Origin: Talpa occidentalis
Lineage: Eukaryota; Chordata; Mammalia; Eulipotyphla; Talpidae
NCBI RefSeq assembly: GCF_014898055.3
Contig: NW_023601104.1
Span: 80,459,106-80,523,105, forward strand
DNA length: 64,000 nt
Direction: 5' to 3'
The notes under the pieces were generated by a model. It had not been told where the DNA came from. It did not search any database and saw only the letters and a list, made by a program, of their open reading frames with translations. Shown here piece after piece: positions 47,201 to 60,287 of the stretch. The position numbers and the translations under genes are program-made. How positions within the stretch are numbered: position 1 is the first letter of the stretch; each line of letters starts with the position of its first letter.

Positions 47201-48060
47201 TCAATCTCCAGTTTCCTGTACCTTATCTTTTAAACTTTGTTTATACACTTCCCCCTTCAATTATTTATTTAAACATTTATTTTTTACCTATGTTTGATAA
47301 TTGTAAAATTTGAAGCCATTGTGAAAGTTTTAGTTCTACAATTCATTCTTTCTGCCAGCTGTTGTTCATGATACTTTCTTTCCTTGTGCATGTGTATGTC
47401 TGTGGTTTTTGTTTTGCTTTGCTTTAATTTACAGTGACCTATTTTTTTTTTTTGATACTTTATCAGTAGACATTGCTTGAGTTTTGTATTGAAAGTGAGT
47501 TTTTCTAGATTTCATATTGGTTTCTGCTAGGTTCCTAGGATCATCAACAATCTACAAAACAAAGACAATTCTCACTCAATTTGAGGTTTTTGGGGACCAA
47601 CCACATAGTCAATTCATACTGGAAACCCATATGAGGGCTGCCCTGTGGTTACAAATTTTCAGTGAAGTCTTCTTCCCCTTCTATTGAGCATTCATTTTAA
47701 GGTAGACAATTCCAGTAACTTTTCGGAATCCTTTCTTTGGTAGAGTGCCTTTGATTATACTTTGTGCCGGGGTGGACCTGGCTTTGTCAGTGCTACCATG
47801 CCTGCTAAGTTGTAAAAACAGAAGCTCAATTTCTCACCATTTATTAAATGCCTTGAGATAAAAACTGATATAAATGTTGTACTCTTAGTGTACCTTATTT
47901 TCTTGTTGACCCATGAATATATTTCAAACTACTTTTGAGGAAATACCTGGTCCAACACTTTTGATTGTTTTCAGAGGAGTGAACAGGTATCTGTCAGAAA
48001 GGGAATTCCTATCCTTCTTTTTCTTTGTATGACTCCTTTAATAGTCTTAATATTCCTTGA
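44270..48060 (-). repeat. Old L1/HAL1-type LINE, reverse, with SINE insertion
   Basis: The + strand shows the antisense of L1 ORF2 in degraded form: 'catgaagcctataattctct', 'aattttggtatcaatatttt', 'tttcctttctaatatagaaa', 'ctcagaagttttgatatgta'. The right end resembles the 5' side ('aggtagacaattccagtaac', 'ccggggtggacctggctttg'). Littered with stops and indels, it cannot encode a protein. Poly-T runs inside (44840, 45430) may be further small insertions. Confidence 0.7.
46621..46904 (-). repeat. tRNA-derived SINE, young subfamily, reverse, inside the L1
   Basis: Perfect 17-bp target duplication ACTTTATGGCACTTTTT at 46604-46620 and 46905-46921. Body and head match the copy at 7846 closely. It interrupts the reverse L1 and is clearly later. 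Frames at 46676-47008 are derived from it. Confidence 0.95.
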
Positions 48061-50559
48061 AATGTAAAAAATGCCTCTAGACAACCAGGGTAAAGGTCAT
48101 ACATAGAGAAAACAACATAATCACTGTTTTCAAAACATCTCCTTCCACGAATACTCCAAGGGTATTTTAAATTCTAACTTGTATTAGTTGCTAGAACACT
48201 AGCTGCTTCAATAAACCCAACATAGTGCAGTGAATCAAAACAGCAGACTTTTTTTCTTACATATCCAAAGTGGCTGCTATGAAACAACCACTTTTATTCA
48301 GGTTCTCATTCAGGTGGTGATTCTGGGACCCAGGCATTTCCCATTCTATGACCCTTCCATTTTCAACCTGTAGCTCCCCAGCTCATTGTGCTTATTTGGG
48401 AAAGAACTTGGAGACTCATGAGGGGCAGGTTCCTACCAGTCAGTCAACATATGACAGATTCTATGTCCTTTCCCATTCCAATGGGTAATACTTGGTAAAA
48501 CTTCCACATCTGACTATAAGGCAAAATTGCTAGAATGGTAATCTAAATGTGTGCCTAGGACAAAGAATAAGCAGGTTAATAGTCAGTCTCTGCATAGATT
48601 TCATTCCTGAAACTTCAGTCCAAGCTGATTTCTTACTCCACAGAGCTCTTCAACTTACAGTCAGTTCCACCAGGTTTAGATCTAGTTTTATAGATTTATT
48701 TCATATTCTATAATCTAAATTCCCAACTCAGTAACAGCTTCCGTGAAGGTGAGTTTTTTGTGCTGTCCCTGCCACTTAGTTCAGAACACACAGTATGCTC
48801 TAAAACAATTAAGCCTTTAGTTCAAAAGGAATGCTCTTGTTCTAGGACACATTTACTAGCATATTTAGGGATGCAGCGTGGTGGTCTCATATTATTTGTT
48901 ATGTTAGGCTTTCAATTCATGGAGAAAAGCTAACTCCTTGAAGTTCGGAGGGACTGTACACTACACGTAATAGTGGCCTTTCCATGGGGGATCAGTTTAA
49001 TTTGTCTCAGTTTTTCCTTCTGCAGTGTTGAAATCAGCTTATTTCCTTCTGGGCTATTATGGGAATGCATTCAATCATTCTGTAAGTATTTGTTGAGGTA
49101 TACTGAATGCTAGATAGTTATAATGGGCTGGACATAGAGAGATGAGCAGCAGAGATAGGACTCCACCCTAAAGAGGGTTAGATGAGGTGTACATGCACCA
49201 CTTTGAGTGGAGAAAGATCTTTATAGTTGACTTTGCAATTGATATAGTGGTGGTGGGGCTGGTGGTTATTCTCATGATGTAAAAGAATAATACTTGGTGC
49301 TGTTTCAAGTCCTTCAATGGAGACCTGGCATTCTTTTTCCCCATTGGTTTAGGCTTTGCTTCAAGAGTCTGGCCTTTCTCTAGGCTGGTCTTTAGCAAAT
49401 CAACAAGCTGAGGAGCTTTGTTCTTGAATATTTCCCTAGGGCTGAGGTAGTCTCAGCTGAACTGGGCCCTGAGGTTATTGGCCTCCATATCACTCTGTAC
49501 TTGAGCTGTGCTTATGACTTTGTTGCTAGGCTCAATGTTTCCAATGCTTCGTTTTTATTTTCTGCTGCTATTGGTCTTTGTAAATGAGAATGACATATGA
49601 GCCTGAGTTAAATGGTTGGAATCATATTTTGTTTTCATTGAGTAATTTTCTTTCTCTGCTGCTCTGTAGTTTGGATTGGAAAATACACTAACATCTTAGG
49701 AACTCTAGCTAATCTATTATCCACCTGCTAGGAAGCAAACACAATGCATGTGGCAATTTACTTTATAGACCGATAAAGCCCATGTTTTGGAAAAATGTTG
49801 GACTGTTTATATCAAAACATTGTTTTGAATCAACTTATCTAAAATAATGCACATTAAGAATGGGAAGTGGTATCCTGTGCATCATCATCAAAATTCCAGG
49901 AAGGGTCATGCTGCAAACTGCAAGATGTGCTGAGTCTATAATTAGGCACCGGCCACGCTTTATTTGCTGGAGCATCTCCTTGTGCTCAGCTCTGGCACAG
50001 GTCAGAGAACAGCTCTCTAGCCCAGAGGAATTCACTTCAGAAGATGATCCCGTTGGCAAATCCAGCTCCTTCAAAAAGCCAAGACAGAGAAACAGTGCAA
50101 TGTTGCTTCCGTCATGGCTTCGGGGCATAGAAGTTCTGGCAGAGTAGACTCCAACATTCCTAATAAAATAGAGGAAGGGAAGAGGGGTGCAATGTCCTTT
50201 TCTTGGAAATTGTGTTCACTTTCTTGTCAACTCCCAGGCTTCTCTCTTACCTTTCAAAGTAGTCTCTTACTTAGAAAAGTTTCTAACACAACACGTTTGG
50301 AGCTACCATGTCCCTGCCAAGGACTTCCATGACTTTTAGAACCCAGGAGCTAGCAGGCTGAGTGGAGTAGTGATCTCTCTGTGAGTCCTGAGGGATTTCT
50401 TTCCACACTGAGCAAGGGCTCTTTCTAGCTTTGTAGCCAATATTCATTCACTGCAAAGAAGAGATAAAACTCCTAGTTTTTGTTTTTGTTTTGTTTTTGT
50501 GAAAACATGGAGCCATCATATTATATAATTTTCAGATGTATGTCTTTATAATTGAATAT
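48061..50559. other. Intergenic sequence with weak repeat pieces
   Basis: About 48170-48550 looks like an unnamed old repeat; 48720-48800 and 49060-49170 have L2-like words ('gtaagtatttgttgaggtat'). The paired frames at 49835-50147 on both strands show no domain. Confidence 0.4.
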
Positions 50560-53400
50560 TTGTGTACATTGAAAGGGAAGAGGGATGTAAAGAGAAATAA
50601 CCTGAGCATTCATTTCAAGAAGGTAAAAAGAAAGAACAACAATTCAATTTTTAAGAAAGCTAGGAAGAAGGAAATAATAAAAATAAGAGAATAAAGGAAT
50701 AAAACAAAACGGTCATCCCATAGAATCAATTGATAAATCCTGATGAGACTAATCAAGAAAAAAAAATCACAAATAACCAACATTGGGATGAAAGAACCAA
50801 AATCACTATGGTTGAAAGATAATAGAGGAATATGAAAAATAACCCAATGGTAAAATATTTGAAATTTTAGAAGAAATGGACATTTTAAAAAATGTCACTT
50901 ATAAAAACTGACATAAGAGAAATCAGTGTCCAAGTAGCCTTATATCTGCTTATATGAATATGTAATTGAAAACCTTCACACAAGGAAAACGTCACATCTA
51001 AGAGGTTTTTCTGTTGAATTCATTAAATATTTCAGGAATAAATAGCATATTTTTTCCACAGACTCTTCCAGATAATAGAAAAAGGACACTGTTGACATAT
51101 TTTAAGAGGCCAGAATTTTGATACTAAAACCTGACATTGTAAGAAAGGAAAATTCCAGGCCAATTTTATTCATAAGATTCAAAAATCCTAACTAAAATAT
51201 TAGCAGAGGGGATTCAGTTGTCATCTGCAAAGTTAAAATAATATATTTGAAAATCAGTTGGTATAACTCAGCATTAACAGAAGAAAGAAAAAGAATTTTG
51301 ATCATCTCAATAAATGCAGAAAATATATGTAATATAATTAACATTTAGTCACAATTAAAAGAAGACTCAGCAAACTATATCATTAAAAAAATACCTTAAA
51401 TAATTAAAGAATATGCAACATCAGGAAAAAAGAGCAACATCAATCATTGCATTGCAGACCATAGCTAATGCAAAGTAGCACAAAAGAAAGTTGAAGATAT
51501 TAGGATTAAAATGGAATAGGTCAAACCTTTGGGAGGTTAAATTACTATGTATATAGAAAATTGAAAAGAAATTTCAGATACTTGTTGGAACTGAAAAGTG
51601 AAGTTAGCAAGTTTTCTGAATGCACTGTAAATATGAAATAGTAAATTATATTTCTATTTATCACTAAACAGAATGAATTTACTTTAGAATAAAAATAATC
51701 AAATAGCTAAGAAAACATCTAAAAAGGTTATGAAGACCTATATATATTGAAAATCACTTAATCTACTTGAGAGAAAATAAGGAGAACCTTAATAAAATGC
51801 AGAGATATATCATGTTCATGAAATGGAAGATTCATTTTTCAAGGGTGTCAATTTCAAACTGATGTATACAATCAATATAATCACAATCAAAATCCCAAGA
51901 GGGTTTTAGTGAAAATCAATGAGCTTATCCTAAAATTTATATGGATATACAAAGGACTGGGAATAGCCAAGATACTTTTGAAGAAAAATAGGATAAGAGA
52001 GCTTGCTCTACCAGATATTAAGATTTATTGTTATGCTAGTGTAATTGAGGCCATCTGGCATTTGTGTAAGAACAAATTAATAGACTAGTGGAAAAGAATA
52101 GAGTCCAAAAAACAGATCTGTGTATGAACAGACTTGCTGTCAATGACAAAAGGCACTGTAGAATATTGGGGACAGGACGGTCTCTTTAAAACAAATTGTC
52201 CTGGGATAGTTGGATATCAGTGTAGAAAAATAATAAAACTGGACCCTAACTTTACACTATATATCTAAACCCAGTCCAAGTGAATTCAAGATCTAATGTG
52301 AAAGACAAGATAATAAACTATACAGAAGACAATGTAGGATAATGTATTTATGATTCTGGCTAAGAAAACAATTCCTGCATAGGACCCAAAAGAACCAATC
52401 ATTAAGAAAAGGACAGATAAAACTGGACTATATTAAAATGAGGAACTTACATGTTCATCAAAAGACACAGTTAAGAGAATGAGAGGCAAGTTGGAGATAT
52501 TTACAACATTTATAATTTACAAAGTGCTCATGGGAAGAATATATAAAGAATTCCAACAAATCGATCAAATAACATTGAATTAGAAAAATAAGTAATAGGC
52601 TTAAACAGGAACTCCACAAAAGATGATATCCAAATTTCCAGTAAACATGTGAAAAAATGTCCAACAACTCTGTAAATCTTCAGGGAAATGTAAATTAGAA
52701 GCTGCATAAAATGTGACTGCATTTCCACTGCAATGCCTAAGATTAAAAACATTTCAATACTGAGAAGTTGGTGAGGATTGGGAAAAAATGAGAATTCTCA
52801 TACACTTGTTGTGAGCATCCAAGTAGTTGCAGCCACTTGGAAGACTAATTCACATTATCCAATATAATTGCACACAGGCTGTTTCTATGAGTCAGCAATT
52901 CTACTCTGATCTACAGATTCAGTGAAAAAGTGAATACACACCCAAATTTTTGGATAGGAATGTTCATATCAGCAGTCTTCATAATGACCCTAAACTGGAA
53001 ACTAGCCAGTGTCTACCAAGAGTTGAGTATGTTTACATGTGTACACACACAAATACGCACAACAGCCTGGATGCCTCCCATGGATGTTAACATGTGGAAG
53101 AAGTCACATTTGTATTTCATAATTGCAAAGCTAAAAAAATAGACATAATGAAAGTACAGTCTCTCGGGATGCATGCTTGGATAGCAGAACTATAAAGGAA
53201 GTGATTACCATAAAAGTTTTAGGGGAGAACTGGGGTACTCATCCAGAGAGAGAATGATGAGTTTTGGGGATGCTGGCAAAGTTCTCTTTCTTGACTTCGA
53301 CGATGATTGCATGAATGTCTGCTTTGTGATCAGTCATGGAGCTGCACATTTTATTTTGTGCATTTTTCTCTATGTATATTTTGCAATGTAACCATTTAGG
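50560..53400 (+). repeat. Old L1 LINE, ORF2 and 3' region, sense
   Basis: Sense-strand L1 ORF2 text in order: 'tcatctcaataaatgcagaa', 'caatcaaaatcccaagaggg', 'aaaggactgggaatagccaa', 'ctgggatagttggatatcag', 'atgttcatcaaaagacacag', 'ttggtgaggattgggaaaaa' and 'aataatgaccctaaactgga'-like text. Frameshifts and stops throughout; the longest remaining frame is about 70 codons. A dead 5'-truncated copy. Confidence 0.85.
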
Positions 53401-53625
53401 AAAATCAATAAGCAGCACACCGTTTTCTTGATTTTTAATCCATCGAAAATATTACCCATTGCCTTACTATTACAATTCTTTAGACCTTTACCCTGTCCCT
53501 TTTTTGAATTGACACTGTTTATATTATTATCTAAACACTATTCATCAGTAAGACTAATGATAGACTCTGCTTACAAATCCTTTCTTGTGCAACTTTTTGG
53601 TTTTTTTTCCTACTAATAAACACAG

Positions 53626-53629
<4 letters not shown>

Positions 53630-53669
<40 letters not shown>
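53630..53669. repeat. (TG)n microsatellite
   Basis: Twenty TG units, followed by CAAACACACAC, so arms of opposite sense are close. The 101-134 codon frames at 53531-54006 run through it and are artefacts. Confidence 0.95.
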
Positions 53670-53671
<2 letters not shown>

Positions 53672-55804
53672 AAACACACACTTCCTGCCTGCCTGCTTCC
53701 TCCTGCCCTCTCTTCTTTTCTTCTCTCTACTCTTCCCCTGCCTTCCAACAGTATCTCTCAATCTCATTTTGTTCTTGGCCAAACATATCAGATGATGTAC
53801 AGTGTACCCCTTGCAATTCGGGTTCAGCGGTCGCATTTGACCTGGTTGCTCTGCAGTGCACTCGCATCAGTTTGCCTGCAGGTGTCTTTTTTGCCTGTCT
53901 TCTGTATTATTCCTGTTTCCTGGATCCAGGATTTTCTTCTGTTTCGGTTTGCTGCGATCAGTGGAGTAGGTCTGCTAACACTTTACTGAGTTTGCAAAGG
54001 AGGTAAGTTTTCCAAGAACTTAATCTCTGGAAATGTCTTTAGTCTACCCTCCCTTAGTCAATGCGTGGCTGGGAGTATCGGGCGAGGGTGCACATCCCCT
54101 CTGCGGCGTGAAGGCAGCACCACGCTGACTGCTGGATTCTGTTGCTGCTGGAGAGAAGTTATAGGCCATTTTGATTGTTCATATTTTTCCATGTGAACAA
54201 TTTTTTTCTTTGTGGAAGCGTTTAGAATTTTAATTTTATTCCTGGTGTGAGATTTCATGATGCTCTCCCTTGCTTGCATCTTGATGGCTGTTGCTAAGTG
54301 GTTTCAGGGGAGAAGGCAGCCAGTTTCCAGGCTGGGCTGCTGTTCCAGCATCTCTAACGCCTGTGTGGCGCTGCTGCCACTGTCCTCCGGTGACCTCAGC
54401 GGGGTGCTCTCTTCCCTTCCTTGCCTCGTGCATTCATAGCTGGGAATGCTGCGAGCTGTTCCTAAGGTTGCCCAGGCCTTGGATTCCTGGCTATAAAGAG
54501 CACCCATACCTGCTCAAAGATCAGCAAGTCCTCCCTCCTCCTCCTTCCTAACTGGAAAATTGATTCAGCACAGTTTTCTTTGACTATCTTAAGAGTTTTA
54601 AATGAGCCTCATTTGACTTTCATCAGTAATATGACTGGTGTGAATTACTAAAAGTTCCGACAACAATACTGTGTCTTAAGGGGCCCACACCTACCGGTAA
54701 ACTTGGAAAAGCTTCGAAAGTCTGGTTCCCTGGTGATCTGGAGGAAAGAATGCCTCCTTTTTAGAGATTGTCAGGACACATTGTTTTATACAAAGACAAT
54801 TTGGTTTTAGCCTCATGATCTACCAGTGATATGGGAAAGAGCTCTGCTGTTTAGATATTGTCAGAATGAGAATGGCTGCAGTTCAAATATTTGTAAGCAA
54901 TTAAAAAATTTTTGCTTGGTGCTTCTCAACCTTAAATTGGTTTACAGTGAATCATACTGTACAGCAGCTCACTTTATTTGAGGTGTATGTTTTGCAATGA
55001 GTTAATCATTAAGGGCACACCAAGACATCACACAGTTGGAAGAGAGCACTGAGATAGCTTCTAGAAGATGCATTTGGTGACATGGTACAAAATTCCAGGC
55101 TGGGGAATATTTCAGTTATGGAAACTTGGTTGTCTGTTTTGTATTTGTCCTGAAATCATCATTGCAGAGGGGAGTGCCAGCTCTGCCCCCTCCCCATAGT
55201 AAGTGCCTTTTATTTGGGCTAAGTGCTTTGCCAGTCTCTCCTGAAGACAGCAGACCTGCCCCACAGTGCTGCTATGCCTTAAGTCATTTGTCTCCATCCT
55301 TTACTAGCAACACTGAAGAACCAAATTCCGGAGGCCAACGAGGATTTAAGATTTTTAATCTCAAAAATACTGCTTCCCGATACCAATCAAATCTTTGGTG
55401 GAGGAGGTGATGTTTATGAACCGTTTCTAGTTGTCTGACCCATTCCTGAACTTAGCCTGACTGTTAGAGAGTCCCATCTCTGACATATTAGCCTGAAGCT
55501 TTCAATGAATTGTGCTCTAGCCTGATGCCACTGGGCAGGGTTGCTGTTGATACACAAACAAGAAAGTCCCCACCCAGCCCCTTCTGTGTTTTTGTTACAT
55601 TCTTCAACCCTTGAGTCCTGGGCTTTGTTTGTCTTGCAGATAATTGATTTTTAAATTTTTGAAATGGATTGCCTTTATAAAGATCAAGCATACAATCCCC
55701 AGTCCCCACTATTCCCTATCATCTGACAACTGGCTCCACTCTGTTAACTACTTTATCTGCTTGCCTTCTCTGGGCATTTGCGTTTGCAAATCCTGCTTCA
55801 CACA
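53670..55804. other. Unique sequence, no gene supported
   Basis: Pyrimidine-rich at first, then even composition. Contains an inverted pair of SOX-like words at 54174-54201. Frames up to 94 codons without domains. Confidence 0.45.
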
Positions 55805-56145
55805 GTGTGATGATTAATTCTATGTGCCAACTCAGAGAGGCCATGGTACTCAGACATTTGGTCAAACACCAGTATAGATGTCACTGTAGAAGTATTTTTA
55901 GATGAGATTAAATTTATGTCAATAGACTGAACCAACCATCCATAATATAGTTGGACCTTATCTAATCAGTTGAAGACCTTAAGTGAAAAAACTCAGATTA
56001 TCTAAGGAAGAGTGAAGACTTTGGAGTTGCCAGTCCCTGTAATCTTGTGAGACAATTTCTTAAAAATAAATCTTCTCTCTCTCTCTACACACACTCACAA
56101 ACACCCCTGTTGCTTCTGTTTCTTTGGAGGTCCCTGATGAGCTCT
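55805..56145 (-). repeat. Interspersed repeat, reverse copy
   Basis: 'gtgatgattaattctatgtg', 'ccttatctaatcagttgaag', 'cttaaaaataaatcttctct' and 'ttctgtttctttggaggtcc' match the family at 27313-27780. Contains a short CT/CA simple repeat at about 56070-56100. Confidence 0.75.
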
Positions 56146-56229
56146 GTATAAAAGGTCTTTGGGAACAAACAGTTGGTTTGCTTGTAATTTAAATTTTTAT
56201 TTTATTTATTTATTTGTAATTTAAATTTT

Positions 56230-56655
56230 TAAAAGCTGACCATATTAACTGTTGAAATATAAAGGAACTGAAAATCTCCTACAATGTTGGCAGTAATGTA
56301 AAATTGTGTAACCATTTTGGTAACAGTTTGGTAGTTTCTTTGCAACTTAAGGACAAGTCTACCATGTGATCTGGACATTCAAATCCTGTTATTCCCCCCA
56401 AAGAAATGATGGCATACATTCACACCAAGATTTGTATACAGATCTTCATAGGAGCTTTATTTAGAACACCCCCATACTGGAAACAACTCAAATGTTCAGC
56501 AATAGGTGAATGGCAAAACATAATATGGTATATCCATATAGTGGTATACTACTCTGCAATAAAAATAAATGAACTATTGATAAATGCCACAACATGGATG
56601 AATCTCACAATAATTTTGAATGAATGAAACTTGGCCAAAAAAATTATAGAAGTGC
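56230..56655 (+). repeat. L1 LINE 3' fragment, sense
   Basis: 'tacaatgttggcagtaatgt', 'ctaccatgtgatctggacat', 'cactcaaatgttcagcaata'-like text and 'gcaataaaaataaatgaact' are the L1 ORF2/3' landmarks. Confidence 0.8.
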
Positions 56656-57814
56656 TTCAAATAATGTCAATTTCTTCAACATTATTTTGCTATAATATTG
56701 ATGAGGAAAAAAATCCTGGCCTATATTGAACTAACAGCGTTATTTAAGTTCTTGTTTTTGTTATACATCATTTTGCTTAAAGTTACACTTTCAAGGAACC
56801 TAACAATGTCATTAGGTGAGGGCTTGCTGTGTTTATGGTATGCCTCAAAGGGTCATTGCAGTTTCTTTGGATCCTCAGCCTGCATGTTGGGTTTCCAGAA
56901 ACCTGGAAGTCAATCCCTGCTCAGACTTCTGTCAGACTCCACGATGGGGAAGTGTGTGGATGCTGGAGGGACTTAACACCAAGCACAACCAAGGTCTCCA
57001 GTGGCCTGACTTGGTTTGGAGGGAAAGCAGCAGATGTGGGGAAAGGCTAGATGATGGATAGGATGGACTTAGCTCTGGGAGCTGAAGCCACAGAGCTTTT
57101 CCCTGTACTCTGGGGAGCATGTCATCCCTCATGATGTTCCTCTAACTCCAGGAAAGGGGAAAGGTCCGGAAAAACATAATGGAAATTAAATTTCCATCAA
57201 GTAAAGCCTTGAGATCCAGATTTAATTTAATTTAGAAAATATATCACTTCCCTTGCACTCAACTTGTATCAATTATGGAGCAAATGTATGCCCATCACAA
57301 ATAAAACCTGGTCAGGATCCTAAAGGAAGACATTTTTAGGGGAGCCGTCTTCCTTCTGGAGGGTAGACAGGCAGTTGGCTATTAGTACAAAGAATCATAC
57401 AGATTGGAGAGGTCTAAGGGTGGCCATTGGATTCAATTCTTCCTTTCCCTTGTTGACAGTCTTCCAACAGGATAAGATCATACTCACTTTGAAGAGTTAT
57501 GGGAATGTGGTCATTATTATGTGGTCCTTTACTCTCACCTCTATTTGCATGATTGGCCAGCTTGACTGAGAAGCCTCCAGGCTGGTATTTGTGCCCAGAG
57601 CAAATTTTGGTTAAAGCTATTCAGCATGGTAGGCCCACGAAACAATGATCTGATGTTTGCAGACTTTTCTGAAAAAAAATTATTTCTCCCAGTACCTCTG
57701 TGATCCTCTCATTTTGTTAACCCATTTTGTAGGGGAGGAAATTGTGGTCGCAGAAGAAATTCTGCATCTCATTCAGGTTCCCAGAAAATTAGTTAAGGGT
57801 GGCCAGAAAAAGGT
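56656..57814. other. Intergenic sequence, nothing recognised
   Basis: No gene. Overlapping frames at 56698-57132 are shadows of one another without domains. Confidence 0.5.
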
Positions 57815-58330
57815 TCTCTATGAGAGAACCTTATAAGAGAACCATTATAAGGATGACCAGAGGGCATGGTGCATGCAAAGGTCCTGAGATGGGCACAGCC
57901 TGCACGTTCAAGAAACAGGAAGAAGGATCTGTGTGTCGGGCGGTTGGTGAGTTGTCAGTGACTGTGAAATGGCTGAGCCCATCCTATCAGGTCTCATAGT
58001 CCAGGGAAGTATGGATTTGTACCAGGTAGAACAGGAAACTAGTAGAGTTTTAAACAAAAGAGTCACTGAATCTGATTTACTTTTCAAAGAGCCATCTGGC
58101 CACACTGTGTGAAGGATGGATGCAAGGAGACCCCATAAGAGCTATACCAGAGACAGGGAGAGAAATGGCTTTGACTGGAGTGGTGAGAAGTAGATCTGCA
58201 CTTCCAAGTGTGTCTGAAAGTACAGTTGATGGATTAAAAGTGGAGAGAGAGAGAAAAAGGGGGCAATGGAGGGTCATTTTAGATTTTGGAAGGGGGTATC
58301 ATATCCTGAGATTGGAATGGGAGAGGGGTT
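57815..58330 (+). repeat. L2 LINE fragment
   Basis: 'gcaaaggtcctgagatgggc', 'gtcactgaatctgatttact', 'aagagccatctggccacact' and 'gagtggtgagaagtagatct' follow the L2 3' region closely and in order. Confidence 0.8.
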
Positions 58331-60253
58331 GGAAGAAGAGAGAATGGGGACTCAAATGACAAGGAGAGGGTGGCTTACATGAGGAAGACCAGAGGCTTTG
58401 CAATTCCATGTTTGTCCTGCCACAGAGGTAAGTTTCTCTGAGCGAAGCTTATTTCTGATAAACACCCTAACTCTAAGAAAGACCCCCGGTTTCACTTTAG
58501 GCAGTTAAGGGAGGGGTAAAAGTTGCTCTTGATCCTGCAGGACCTGGGTTGATCTTAGCTGGAAATAACCCATGAGCAAAGCAGCACATCTTTGAAAGAC
58601 ATCTTGGGGAGACTCCTTCACACAAAAGCCAAGAGAAGAATCCATGGACCGGCCTGTGCAGGCCAACCAGGAGACACTCAATGAGCTGTTTTCCCCTTGA
58701 ATGGAAACAGTATCATTCATTTATTTTAGGTCTTTCAAAGGCTAACATCGTCCTTTTCATCCCAGCATAAATTCAATTTGCAGTGACATTTCCCCTCTTT
58801 CATATGTCGTTCAAGGCTGAAATACTGCGCCCTGAGAGACCCGGTCCGGGCGCCCTCCTGGAAAGCCCACGTTTACCAGCCGCACATTCACCCGGTGAAG
58901 ATTTCTCTTCTTCCACCTCAAGTTCACATGATTTAATTTGCCAGAGTAACCTGCTGTCATAGGTTTTCATAGAGCCCTGACATCTAACAGAGTAATTAAT
59001 GCTTTAGGCTTTTAGAAACTGTTTCAGGTTTTTATTAATCACCGTTGTGATTGCACATATGAATTATGAAGGAGTTATTTTGGTGGTTGGATGTCCCCCT
59101 CAGAAAAATTTCCATGTTTGTTCATTATGAGCTGATAGCATGAAAAAGAAGAAGGAAAATGGAGAAGGTTCCCTGTGTCCTGCGCAGACATTTCGAAAGA
59201 TCCTGAGTAAGGCTGACTTCTTAGTAAATGGGCGTGTGAGTTGTTTGAAGTGGTAGCTACAGGTTTTCTTCCCCTCACTGTAAATTAAGTCTCCGTAGCT
59301 TCTTGGCACCTATGGATTTAGTGAAGTTGCTTAAAGATGCAGGGACAGCAGAAGGGATTTGGGGGGTAGCTGATTGGGCTCTTATTCCCTCCATTATTCA
59401 CTCCAGGACATTATCGTGCCTTCTTTGGGGGTGGTTTCCAGGCGGTAGAGGGATCCAGGTAACTGGGAAGAACTAGAAACCTACCCCTCTAATTCCTTCT
59501 GATTTCATTTAGGGAAAAATGTAGATTTTCAAAATTATACAATTGCATTTGAGGACAGCGTATGAAAAAGAAATGTGATGTGTACAATCTAATCCTGAGA
59601 TTGAATCTGAAGCGTAAAATACAGAGCACAGGAACAGTTTTGGTTTTCTTGGGGACTCTGAATCACCCCGGATACTGGCAGATTCCTCAGTAATGGCCAA
59701 TGTGGTGCTACGGCTCCTGCGGGCCATTTTCCTTAGCGTGGGGTAAATGTAGGTTTTCCCTGTGTCTGCGGGAAATTTTACTCCAAGTCTTTTTCTCTGA
59801 CAAAAGAATATTTGCTGCTTTACTGGGAACTGGGCTCTTTTCAATGATTTAGAGTGATTATCTGTGATTCTCCCATGCTTGGGGGAGATTTTTTGAGACG
59901 ACAAATAAATGACAAAGTAGTGAGATCAGTGTATGGACGGAGGCAGTAGCAGGTGCCTTGACTATTGAGTGAAAATACCAGGTATTGCTCTAACTACCGT
60001 TTTTTACTCTCCCTAAGTGACAAGGTAGGATGAAGGCTGGGGATGGCCTGGGATTGGCCAGGAGGAAGTCCATTTGCAAACCAACCATGGAGGTACTGGG
60101 GCAGGGGGAGCGGCATATCTGAATCCTATTGAGATAAGGGGAGCACTCCCTGTTGAGCAGATGGGCCACCCTGCTAATTCTACAGTAGCTCGCGTGTGAC
60201 AGACTATGCACTTCCAATCGGATGGTATTTTCATCTTAATTTACTTGTAACCT

Positions 60254-60254
<1 letters not shown>
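58331..60254. other. Unique sequence, candidate conserved non-coding DNA
   Basis: No gene. About 58730-59090 has homeodomain-like TAATTAAT and no repeat signature. The 131-codon minus frame at 59509-59904 has no domain. Confidence 0.4.

Positions 60255-60286
<32 letters not shown>
60255..60286. repeat. Poly-T run
   Basis: Thirty-two T residues, immediately followed by GTAGGTAACAG (see findings). Confidence 0.9.

Positions 60287-60287
<1 letters not shown>

Noticed and set aside
53531..54006. Frames of 101-134 codons around 53.6 kb
   Set aside because: They consist partly of Cys-Val or Thr-His runs encoded by the TG microsatellite.
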